35,263 bases of DNA from Dyadobacter fermentans. GTDB taxonomy: Bacteria > Bacteroidota > Bacteroidia > Cytophagales > Spirosomataceae. This document shows, piece by piece, positions 16,822-24,256 of this stretch (position 1 is the first letter of the stretch; every line of letters begins with the position of its first letter). The stretch lies in the NCBI RefSeq assembly GCF_019924045.1, contig NZ_JAHXBN010000049.1, positions 1 to 35,263 of the forward strand, read 5' to 3'. The notes under the pieces were generated by a model. That model was given only the letters and a program-made list of their open reading frames with translations. It searched no databases and was not told where the DNA came from. The position numbers and the translations under genes were made by a program.

Positions 16822-16846
16822 TTATTGTCTTAAATATAGACAATAA
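16822..16846. promoter_or_regulatory. Perfect 9-bp dyad, candidate operator
   Basis: TTATTGTCT (16822-16830) and AGACAATAA (16838-16846) are exact complements around the AT-rich spacer TAAATAT. The right arm falls at the -33 region of the promoter at 16861, so a dimeric repressor bound here could block it. It lies between the MFS exporter and a secreted protein gene, in divergent orientation. Confidence 0.55.
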
Positions 16847-16860
16847 ATAAACTTCTTCTT

Positions 16861-16868
16861 TACATTTG
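16861..16868 (+). promoter_or_regulatory. Candidate -7 element for the small secreted protein
   Basis: TACATTTG is an exact TAnnTTTG match. Transcription would begin near 16875, about 65 bases before the ATG at 16942. No clear TTG is present at -33; that region is occupied by the dyad at 16822-16846. Confidence 0.5.
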
Positions 16869-16941
16869 CTGTATGACGGTCGCGGGAGGTCGACATCCCA
16901 TTGCCGGATGATTTTATTTCTTCACTAAAAACGTATTTATT

Positions 16942-17319
16942 ATGAGAAGGATTAGCTCTATGATGATGATCCTGTGCCTGTTAGGTGCGGTTTGCACGAG
17001 CATTGCCCAAACAGCACCTGCCGATTTCTTTGCCGGTAAATGGGAAATCACCGTTTTCGGAACGCCCAATGGCGATGCCAAGCTCGTTGCGGACCTCGCG
17101 CGGACCGACGGCAAACTCACAGGCCAAATTACCAACGCAACAGACCCCAGCGCTGAGAAAATAGCCATTACCAGTGTCGACGAAGCGGCCGACAAGATTA
17201 CAATCGGCTTTTCCGCCCAGGGCTACGACGTAACCGTAGACCTTTCAAAGGTGGATGATGATAACCTGAAAGGAAGTATGATGAGCATGTTCGACGCGAC
17301 AGCGAAACGGATGAAGTAG
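16942..17319 (+). CDS. Small secreted protein, possibly lipocalin-like, unknown function
   Basis: The 125-residue product has a signal peptide (residues 1 to about 23, CTSIAQ/TAP) and no lipobox placed for a lipoprotein. The mature part begins FFAGKWEITVFGTPNGD and continues with alternating strands and charged turns (DGKLTGQITN, DKITIGFSAQG, YDVTVDLSKV), ending basic. The GKWE start and beta-rich pattern recall small Bacteroidota periplasmic proteins with a lipocalin-like barrel, but I cannot name a family. It has its own promoter element and a nearby dyad. It converges with the ankyrin gene, with a GTC-rich repeat between them. Confidence 0.7.
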   Translation: MRRISSMMMILCLLGAVCTSIAQTAPADFFAGKWEITVFGTPNGDAKLVADLARTDGKLTGQITNATDPSAEKIAITSVDEAADKITIGFSAQGYDVTVDLSKVDDDNLKGSMMSMFDATAKRMK

Positions 17320-17362
17320 GGCCTACGGCCGATCACAATTGGTCCGTTCCCCTGCCAGTAGG

Positions 17363-17432
17363 CCATGGTCCATCGTCTATGGTCCATCGTCGTCAGTAGT
17401 CGTCGGCCGTCAGCGGTCAGCAGTCGTCGGTC
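17363..17432. repeat. GTC-rich minisatellite overlapping the ankyrin gene end
   Basis: ATGGTCCATCGTC occurs twice in a row (from about 17365 and 17379), followed by tightly packed GTCGTC, GTCAG and GTCGG words to about 17432. The last part overlaps the final codons and stop (17410-17412) of the ankyrin gene. The style resembles the GTCA-containing array at 1-413, which also abuts the stop of a minus-strand gene. Confidence 0.7.
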
Positions 17433-18417
17433 CTTCCACAATCCCCCGAACGGCCTCGAAATCGGCCAGTGCCTGCTCGTTTTCGGGGTAGAAACTATCG
17501 CCCTGTTCGATAAAAGTTTGCATAGAGGTGCCGTCCGGCGTGGTATAACGCGGGTCGGCACCTTTTTCGATGAGCATCTTGCATACGCCCCAGTATTGCC
17601 GTTCGGCGGCGTAGAGCAGCACCGACATTTTTTCATGGTCCCCATCCCACGGCTTAATCGCATTCGGGTCGGCCCCGTGGTCGAGCAATGCTTTTACGCA
17701 ATCATATGCACCGTAGGAAGTCGACAGTGCTTCGAAAATGATAGGAACAACGTCGCGCTTGCCGCTGCCGTAATCGGTCACCCGCGCATTGGCATCGGCC
17801 CCGTGTTCCAGTAGTAAGCGGAGTACAGGCGCGTTCCCGTACGTCGCGGGCGAGAAATGGATCTTCTCAGCCTCGGGGTCGTCACTTTTAATACTTACGC
17901 CCGCTTCCAAGAGCGCACGAATGCATTCCCGGCGCCGTTCACCGTCGTTATCGACTGAACCTGCATTCGCGACAGCCATTTCAAGCAATGGGTAACCATA
18001 AGCGTTGTCCCGAAGTCGCGGCTGTACTTCCGCGATGTATTTTTTTAATTTATCCGGTTTCGCATCAAAAATCGCGACAGCCATCCTGTCCCTTTCTTTA
18101 TCTTCAAAAAATGGTTTTGCCTCAATCATGTTGGTAATGCCTCTCGTGAAGTTGCTGATGGAAGACCCGAATGCTACCCAAAAAAGCGGAACTGCGACGA
18201 GGATGAACGCCGTGTATTTGCTCCATTTGAATGGAAGCAGATTGAGCGTAACCAAAAGGACCAGCGCGATGATTGCCAGGTAGTAAATAGCTCTTCCCAT
18301 CCCGGAAGCCGCGTCTCCGCCGCCTTTGGTAGGGAACAAGGTTTCGGCCGCTACCAGCAGGAATAGCAAGGCGATCACCACCGAATTGAAGATGGTAACG
18401 ATTTTCAGATAGTTCAT
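17410..18417 (-). CDS. Membrane protein with C-terminal ankyrin repeats
   Basis: The 335-residue protein has three membrane segments near the N-terminus: IVTIFNSVVIALLFLLVAAE, IYYLAIIALVLLVTLNLL and TAFILVAVPLFWVAFGSS. Ankyrin repeats follow at about residues 105-325, with the usual pattern seen in GNAPVLRLLLEHGADANA, YDCVKALLDHGADPNA and YWGVCKMLIEKGADPRY. Ankyrin repeats bind other proteins; here they probably face the cytoplasm. The ATG at 18417 lies four bases after the stop of the DKNYY gene, so the two form an operon; a TTG at 18429 would overlap that gene. Its last codons run into a minisatellite, so the extreme C-terminus may be variable. Specific function unknown. Confidence 0.82.
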   Translation of the reverse strand: MNYLKIVTIFNSVVIALLFLLVAAETLFPTKGGGDAASGMGRAIYYLAIIALVLLVTLNLLPFKWSKYTAFILVAVPLFWVAFGSSISNFTRGITNMIEAKPFFEDKERDRMAVAIFDAKPDKLKKYIAEVQPRLRDNAYGYPLLEMAVANAGSVDNDGERRRECIRALLEAGVSIKSDDPEAEKIHFSPATYGNAPVLRLLLEHGADANARVTDYGSGKRDVVPIIFEALSTSYGAYDCVKALLDHGADPNAIKPWDGDHEKMSVLLYAAERQYWGVCKMLIEKGADPRYTTPDGTSMQTFIEQGDSFYPENEQALADFEAVRGIVEGPTTADR

Positions 18418-18421
18418 ATTT

Positions 18422-19126
18422 TTATCCAAAAGCTGGCTGGAATTGCATCATTGCCCGGAATACAGGTTGCCCGGAGTTGCTTTGAAACCCGTCTCCGTTG
18501 AATTTGTAAACCTGGTAACGATCGGTAAAAATACCATTTCCTGCGTAATCGAAAGTGTCGATGTCGGCGACGCGGTAGGCTTTGCCATTGACAAACACCT
18601 TGTTATGATCTTTGTAAAATGAGGTCTTTTGCCATTTGCCGATGTATCTGAAGTGGCTTGCAGCCTCAGAGATCACCTGGTCGTCGAAATACACGTGCTG
18701 GCTATCCTTGCTTAGGCGCTCATCCAGACGTTTGAAGTTCCGGGCATCAGAGGACATCAGATTGTTGGCTTTGAAAACATGCCGGTCGTCCCGCCCGAGA
18801 TCGATACCGAGTATTTGAAAATAAACCGGATTAGCGCCCGGAATGCCCTTCCCCCGGAAATACACATTCTCAAAATCCCGGGCGTAAAGCGATGGGTCCG
18901 ATTGCCCCACAGGACCGGCCGTCAGAACCTGGAAGGTCCTGGCGTGAGCACCGGGAATCAGCGATTTGCTGCCATCCTTTCCTTTGTAGAAAACCTGTTT
19001 GTTTTCAATTTCGTAAACGTCGAAGGATGGCGAAGGGGCGAAAGATTCGGTGGCAGGACGGAGCAGGAACAGGCTTGCGACGACGAGTGTCAGACATACG
19101 CTGGTTATCAGAAGCAGGATCAGCAT
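18422..19126 (-). CDS. DKNYY-family protein with N-terminal membrane anchor
   Basis: The 234-residue protein starts with a membrane anchor or signal (MLILLLITSVCLTLVVASLFLL). The rest consists of short repeated units with the DKNYY-type pattern of a charged turn, then VYF or VFV, then D or N and GK: DFENVYFRGKGI, DDRHVFKANN, DSQHVYFDDQVI, DHNKVFVNGKA and TDRYQVYKFNGDG. DKNYY proteins are predicted extracytoplasmic proteins of unknown role. It is the first gene of a two-gene operon with the membrane ankyrin protein, so the pair probably work at the same membrane. It is divergent from the sensor kinase with 284 bases between, in which a perfect palindrome lies at 19251. Confidence 0.8.
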   Translation of the reverse strand: MLILLLITSVCLTLVVASLFLLRPATESFAPSPSFDVYEIENKQVFYKGKDGSKSLIPGAHARTFQVLTAGPVGQSDPSLYARDFENVYFRGKGIPGANPVYFQILGIDLGRDDRHVFKANNLMSSDARNFKRLDERLSKDSQHVYFDDQVISEAASHFRYIGKWQKTSFYKDHNKVFVNGKAYRVADIDTFDYAGNGIFTDRYQVYKFNGDGFQSNSGQPVFRAMMQFQPAFG

Positions 19127-19250
19127 AGCGATATAGGATGAGGTTGAGTGTGAATAGGATTATTTTTCATGGCGTTGGGAATAGAGCCGCAAAAGTGCAT
19201 ATCGGGACAAGCAACGTCCAGTTTTAATGATGTAACGGTAACTATCGACT

Positions 19251-19264
19251 ATTTACCGGTAAAT
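19251..19264. promoter_or_regulatory. 14-bp perfect palindrome in divergent intergenic region
   Basis: ATTTACCGGTAAAT is its own reverse complement. A related half, AACGGTAAC, lies about 17 bases to the left. The site is central between the DKNYY operon (minus) and the sensor-kinase operon (plus) and could be an operator for either. I saw no TAnnTTTG element in this 284-base gap on either strand. Confidence 0.4.
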
Positions 19265-19410
19265 CACTGATTATTCGGTGCTCCGAAAAAGGCCATTTCA
19301 ACGATTTTGAGGCAGTTGAGGGGCTGTACCGATAAATAAATCAGCTAGTACAGTTGTATAGAATTGACGTATTTGGTCTCGAGATCGCAGATATTAAATG
19401 CGAATCATCA

Positions 19411-22400
19411 ATGAAAATCCCGTCGGCAGTGATGCTCTTCCTTAAAAAGCTGGTCCGTACATTCCTCCTTGTATGTCTTGCCTTGTTCGGCGGACAGCTT
19501 GGGGCACAGACGCTGTTTCAGAACATCAGGTGGCAGGATGGGCTTAGTGCCAAGCAAATCAGATGTCTGTATAAAGATTCCTCAGGCTTCCTCTGGATAG
19601 GTACCTCCGCCGGGCTCGACCGTTACGATGGCGCCGTCGTGCAGCGGTTTCGTGACGCGAATGGCGGGCAAAAACACTTCGTGAACGCTATTTTGCCGTT
19701 CAAAGGGGAAGATACCCTTATGATCGGGCTGCGCAGAGGCATTCTGTTGTTCGATAAGAAAACGGGACGGTTTTCGCGGGATCCCCGGTTTGAATCGCTT
19801 GCAGAAAAGTATATCGTTAGCATTCGCGCTGACGGGCAAAAACGCATCTGGATCGGCGCGTCCGACGGGCTTTATTTATACGACAATCAAAAGCTGAGGC
19901 CGCTGACAGAGACAATCCCCGAAGCCCGAAAGTTCGACTTTTCGCGTTTTCAACTCACTTTTATGGTGTATGACACCTTGCGGCAGGGTTTGTGGGTAGG
20001 AGGGAACAGACCCCTTTTTGTCGACTGTAAAACCAACCGGGTCTATTTCAAAGGCAATAATCCCCTGAAAAGCCCATTACTGGAATCGGAGCATGTGAAT
20101 GCCATCGCGCTCGACCGTACCGGCAATGTATGGTATGGCTGCGATACGGAGCCTACGCTAAACTACTGGGACTATCGGAACGGTAAGCTCGATAAGCATT
20201 ATGAGCTGGACGGCAAGCAGATCGGTGAGGGTTGCAACTTTGTTTTTATCGATCGGCAGGATAGGGTGTGGGTTTCCACCTGGCTGTTTGCGGCTTTTGT
20301 GAAGGAGCCGGGGCAGCCGTTCCGCAAGTTGGAGTACAGCCAGGATCAGGCATATACGATCGCATACGGCCATTTTAGGGATGCTATTTCCGATACACAG
20401 GGCAATGTATGGCTGGGCACGATCAACGGTGTGAGCAAAACGTTGCCTAAGAACCCCATCGAAGCCATTTATAAGCTGCCCAGTTTTCATTTCTTCCTGG
20501 AAACGACTTTTGCCCATGCCAACTCCATTACCGTCGAGGGTAAGACAATCATCGCCTGCAAGGAAGATGGCGTCGTGTTCTATAATACGGTGGATCGTAC
20601 CTATCAGAAATACCTCACGCCGAGCAAAAGATTACGAAATAACCGTTCCGTAATGGCAGCCAAAGTAGGTGATATCTGGTGGTTTGCAGGGTTCGACGGC
20701 ATTTATTCGCTTGCGCCGGGGCAAACGGTTTTACAGCGTTTTGATCAGATGAAAAAAGGGCTGTCGTCGTATCAGGCACCCTTCGTTTTTTTGGATAAAC
20801 AAGGTAATATCTGGTTCGAAATCGACGGCGATGCATTCTATCGGTATAATCCGGTTACGAAAGTCTGCGTCCGCTTCGACGGCACCGATCCGAAATACGG
20901 GCTGTTCGAATTTGCCAATTCGCAGGCGTTTGTCCTGCTTTCCAACGGTGACATTCTTTTTGCGGTGCAAGGCAAAGGGCTACTGCGTTATAATCACGCT
21001 ACGGAGCGCTTCACGCAGTTGAACACGCCCGCAATTGTTGATGAGTACATATATGCTATGCGCCAGAGTAAAACGGGCGACATCTGGGCGGCGTCAACAG
21101 CCGCCGGATTGGTGAAAATCGATGTCAATGGCCAGGTTATCACCAGCATCAGCACCAAAAACGGCTTGCCTTACGATCAGGTTTCTTCGCTGGATATCGA
21201 CGACAACGGCGTCGTGTGGGCGGCTACGCGCGAGGGACTGGCTGCGTATGATCCTATCAGCAACAACGTCAGCAAGGTGGAACTGGACCTGGGCAAGACC
21301 TTGCAGGACTATTGGAACTACGTAACCGTAGCCGGAGGTAAAATCTACGCCGTAATGCTCGATCATGTGGTGGTGATCAACCCGCGGCATTTCGCCTCCG
21401 TTCCCGTACAAAAGCCGCCTGCCATTACTTCCGTGAAGGTTTTCGGACAAGAGCGTATCCGGGACCTTCAAGGCGGTCTGCTGGAATTGAAGCCCGACGA
21501 ATCATTTGTCGCTTTTCAATACGCATCGCTGAGTCACCGTGATATTCCCTCGCTCCAATACAGCTACCAGCTCGTGGGGCTGGACGACGATTGGGTAGTA
21601 GCCGGGCGCAATATCACGGCGTCCTATACGAGCCTGCTCCCGGGCGACTACGTTTTTAAAGTAAGGAGTACCGATGAGAATGGCCGGTGGATGAAAGCGG
21701 CTGAGACGCTCAAAATCCGGGTACTCCCGCACTGGTGGCAGACCTGGTGGTTCCTGATAGCCTGCACTTTGGCCATTATCGGCATTTTGTATTGGATTTA
21801 CAGTGTTTATACCAAAAGGCAACGGAAAAAAGACCTTGACGACACCATCGAGTACTTTGCCAACAGCGTTTACGGTGATAACTCCGTGAACGAAATATGC
21901 TGGGATATTGCCCGAAACTGTATTTCCAAGCTGCATTTCGAAGATTGTGTGGTTTACTTACTGGATAAAGAGAGCGGCAAACTGATTCAGAAGGCGGCCT
22001 ACGGGCCGAAAAGCCCGAAAGAGTATGAAATCCTCAATCCGATCGAAATACCGGTGGGCGAGGGGATTGTGGGCGCCGCCGCGGCGACGGGTATGCCTCA
22101 GATCATCGGAGATACCTCCAAAGACACGCGGTACATTGTCGACGATCAGGCAAGGGCGTCGGAGTTGGCCGTGCCGATCCTGCATGAGGGGCAGGTAATA
22201 GGGGTGATCGATTCGGAACATCCGCGCAGGAATTTCTATAACCATAATCACGTTCGGGTGATCTCGACGATCGCCGCCATCAGCGCCAACAAGATTACGG
22301 AAGCGATGGCCCGCGCGCAGGCCGAGCGGCAGGAAATCATGCTGCTGCGGATCAATAAAATGCTTGCGGAAAGCCAGCTAATGGCGCTGCGTGCGCAGAT

Positions 22401-23019
22401 GAACCCGCATTTTATTTTTAACTGTCTCAACAGTATCCAGGAATGCATTGTCACCAAGAAATACGCCGAGGCCAGTAAATACCTTAACAAATTTGCCAAG
22501 CTGTTCAGGCTGGTGCTGAATAATTCGGGCAGGAACCTGGTGACGATCGCCGAAGAGCGGGATGTGCTGGAATTGTATCTCGAATTGGAACTGATGCGTT
22601 TCGGGCAGGGATTTACCTATTCGATTGAACTGGACCCCGAGCTGGAAGATGACTACGTCCGGTTGCCGTCGATGCTGCTGCAACCTTTTGTAGAAAATGG
22701 TTTGTGGCATGGATTAATGCATAAAGAAGGCGAAAGGCACATGAGTATCCGGTTTTTCCTGATTGGCCCGGAACAGTTTGCCTGCGAAATTGAGGACAAT
22801 GGTATTGGCCGGAAAAAGTCCGCTGAACTCAGGGCAAATTCCTCCCGTACACGGGAACACGAATCGCGTGGAATACGTATCTGTGAAGACCGGATCGACG
22901 TCCTTGCGCGCCAGGGCAACCATGCCTGCCTGGAAGTGATCGACCGGTACGATGCCGCCGGCAACCCGACCGGGACGCTTGTCAGAATTGAATTATCTAC
23001 CTACTTATATCAGACTTAG
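19411..23019 (+). CDS. Sensor histidine kinase: Reg_prop propeller, Y_Y_Y, GAF, LytS-type kinase
   Basis: The 1202-residue protein has a signal peptide or first membrane helix (FLLVCLALFGGQLGAQ). A periplasmic two-component-regulator propeller follows at about 35-690 (repeats such as DSSGFLWIGTSAGLDRYDG and DNGVVWAATREGLAAYDP), then a Y_Y_Y domain near 700-770. One membrane helix lies at about 779-800. In the cytoplasm are a GAF domain near 815-965 (VGEGIVGAAAATGMPQIIGD) and a LytS-type kinase with H1000 in AQMNPHFIFNCLNS, the N-box PFVENGLWHGLMHK and the G-box EDNGIGRKKS. It would phosphorylate the regulator three bases downstream. The ATG at 19411 is preferred over a TTG at 19354. The PUL lies convergent nearby, so glycan sensing is a reasonable guess. 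A GAF domain between membrane and kinase adds a second, cytoplasmic input. Confidence 0.93.
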   Translation: MKIPSAVMLFLKKLVRTFLLVCLALFGGQLGAQTLFQNIRWQDGLSAKQIRCLYKDSSGFLWIGTSAGLDRYDGAVVQRFRDANGGQKHFVNAILPFKGEDTLMIGLRRGILLFDKKTGRFSRDPRFESLAEKYIVSIRADGQKRIWIGASDGLYLYDNQKLRPLTETIPEARKFDFSRFQLTFMVYDTLRQGLWVGGNRPLFVDCKTNRVYFKGNNPLKSPLLESEHVNAIALDRTGNVWYGCDTEPTLNYWDYRNGKLDKHYELDGKQIGEGCNFVFIDRQDRVWVSTWLFAAFVKEPGQPFRKLEYSQDQAYTIAYGHFRDAISDTQGNVWLGTINGVSKTLPKNPIEAIYKLPSFHFFLETTFAHANSITVEGKTIIACKEDGVVFYNTVDRTYQKYLTPSKRLRNNRSVMAAKVGDIWWFAGFDGIYSLAPGQTVLQRFDQMKKGLSSYQAPFVFLDKQGNIWFEIDGDAFYRYNPVTKVCVRFDGTDPKYGLFEFANSQAFVLLSNGDILFAVQGKGLLRYNHATERFTQLNTPAIVDEYIYAMRQSKTGDIWAASTAAGLVKIDVNGQVITSISTKNGLPYDQVSSLDIDDNGVVWAATREGLAAYDPISNNVSKVELDLGKTLQDYWNYVTVAGGKIYAVMLDHVVVINPRHFASVPVQKPPAITSVKVFGQERIRDLQGGLLELKPDESFVAFQYASLSHRDIPSLQYSYQLVGLDDDWVVAGRNITASYTSLLPGDYVFKVRSTDENGRWMKAAETLKIRVLPHWWQTWWFLIACTLAIIGILYWIYSVYTKRQRKKDLDDTIEYFANSVYGDNSVNEICWDIARNCISKLHFEDCVVYLLDKESGKLIQKAAYGPKSPKEYEILNPIEIPVGEGIVGAAAATGMPQIIGDTSKDTRYIVDDQARASELAVPILHEGQVIGVIDSEHPRRNFYNHNHVRVISTIAAISANKITEAMARAQAERQEIMLLRINKMLAESQLMALRAQMNPHFIFNCLNSIQECIVTKKYAEASKYLNKFAKLFRLVLNNSGRNLVTIAEERDVLELYLELELMRFGQGFTYSIELDPELEDDYVRLPSMLLQPFVENGLWHGLMHKEGERHMSIRFFLIGPEQFACEIEDNGIGRKKSAELRANSSRTREHESRGIRICEDRIDVLARQGNHACLEVIDRYDAAGNPTGTLVRIELSTYLYQT

Positions 23020-23022
23020 ACG

Positions 23023-23787
23023 ATGATCAAAGCACTTATTGTTGACGACGAGCCGAAATCAAGAAACGTGCTGGCGCATTACATTGAAACCTATGTGGAA
23101 GAGATCCGTGAAGTGAAGCAGGCTGAATCAGTGGATATTGCGCTCGAAATACTCAAAACGTTCCGCCCGAATATTGTTTTTCTCGATGTAGAAATGCCGG
23201 GTAAAAACGGCTTCGATTTTCTGAGGGCCTTGAAGGAGCCTGCTTTCGAGGTCATATTTACGACGGCCTACAATCAATATGCGGTACAGGCGATCCGGTT
23301 TAGTGCGCTGGATTATCTGCTCAAACCGGTGGATCCCGACGAATTGCGGTCGGCGGTGGACCGGTTCCTGAAAAAGCAGAATGTGCATCAGAACCCCGTG
23401 CTGTTCGATAACCTCGTGCGTAACATCGCACATAAGCGTGCGAGCGAGTTCCGGCTCGCGGTACCTTATCTGGACGGCGTGTCTTTCTTCACGCTCGATC
23501 AGATCGTTCGTTTACAGGGAGAAGGAAATTATACCAACATATTCATCAAAAGCCGCAAGCCGGTACTCGCCAGCAAAACCCTGAAACACTACGAGGAAAT
23601 GCTGACGGAATTCGGTTTTATACGGACGCATAAGTCGCATTTAGTGAACCCGAAATTTATTGCAAAACTCATGGCCGATCACGATTTGGTAGAACTACTG
23701 GACGGTAGCCGCGTAGAAATATCAAGACGAAAAAAAGAGGAAGTGCTTTTACAATTGCCCCTCGGGAACCAGCCACTCGATAAGTGA
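23023..23787 (+). CDS. LytTR-type response regulator
   Basis: The 254-residue protein has a receiver domain (1 to about 120) with acidic pocket D8-D9-E10, phospho-acceptor D55 (VFLDVEMPG), T80-T81 and K101 (DYLLKP). The C-terminal LytTR DNA-binding domain spans about 145-245, with EGNYTNIFI and FIRTHKSHLVNPKFI. Such regulators bind direct repeats and activate genes for surface or nutrient functions. The ATG is three bases after the kinase stop, so the two are translated from one message and are almost certainly cognate. The target genes cannot be read from sequence; the convergent pectin locus is a candidate. Confidence 0.94.
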   Translation: MIKALIVDDEPKSRNVLAHYIETYVEEIREVKQAESVDIALEILKTFRPNIVFLDVEMPGKNGFDFLRALKEPAFEVIFTTAYNQYAVQAIRFSALDYLLKPVDPDELRSAVDRFLKKQNVHQNPVLFDNLVRNIAHKRASEFRLAVPYLDGVSFFTLDQIVRLQGEGNYTNIFIKSRKPVLASKTLKHYEEMLTEFGFIRTHKSHLVNPKFIAKLMADHDLVELLDGSRVEISRRKKEEVLLQLPLGNQPLDK

Positions 23788-23863
23788 AACTGTCCGTTAA
23801 ATCACAATTGTCGTTCTTTGGAACATTGCGTCCTTTCTTTGAAGCCGTAGAATTCTATTGGCT

Positions 23864-24250
23864 ATGGAGATATTGGCGATACGTGCAGGGCAATTGTTGC
23901 TCATTTTATTACTGGCATTTCTGATCATCGGAGGGCTTTGGTTTGCACTGCGGTTCCGCCGTACGATGTTGCTGCTGGGGGGAAAACAGATCCGCGACGG
24001 GCAGATCGCCGACGCCGTGGTGCTGCTTTCTGAAGAGCATCGCGGGTCCTATCTTCAGGGAGAAACCTACTTCACATTCCAGGTGCATGTGAAACCGGCC
24101 CGGGGACGCAATTTTGTCACGGAGGTGCACGTGTTACGGGAGCAACTTACCCGCATTCCCCAGGCCGGCGACCGCGTTTCGGTCAAATACAATTATTCAG
24201 GCCGCAAGCGTACGGTGGTGTTAAATCTGGATAACCTCGGCACAGCCTAG
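23864..24250 (+). CDS. Small membrane protein of unknown function (DUF3592-like)
   Basis: The 128-residue protein has one long membrane helix at about residues 8-32 (LLLILLLAFLIIGGLWFAL) followed by RFRR, a positive-inside signal. A soluble beta-rich domain follows (GQIADAVVLLSEEHRG, YFTFQVHVKPARGRNFVTEV, GDRVSVKYN). The run of DA-V and a final GDRV-VKYNP-like strand resembles DUF3592-type domains, but this is a loose likeness. The ATG at 23864 is preferred; a TTG two codons earlier is possible. It follows the regulator by 76 bases and converges on the GH43 gene with only six bases between the stops. Confidence 0.65.
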   Translation: MEILAIRAGQLLLILLLAFLIIGGLWFALRFRRTMLLLGGKQIRDGQIADAVVLLSEEHRGSYLQGETYFTFQVHVKPARGRNFVTEVHVLREQLTRIPQAGDRVSVKYNYSGRKRTVVLNLDNLGTA

Positions 24251-24256
24251 CCTCGG

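Noticed and set aside
24238..24256. Short TAGC/GCTA hairpin followed by TTTT as a terminator between convergent genes
   Set aside because: The stem is only four to five base pairs with a tight loop; too weak to call.
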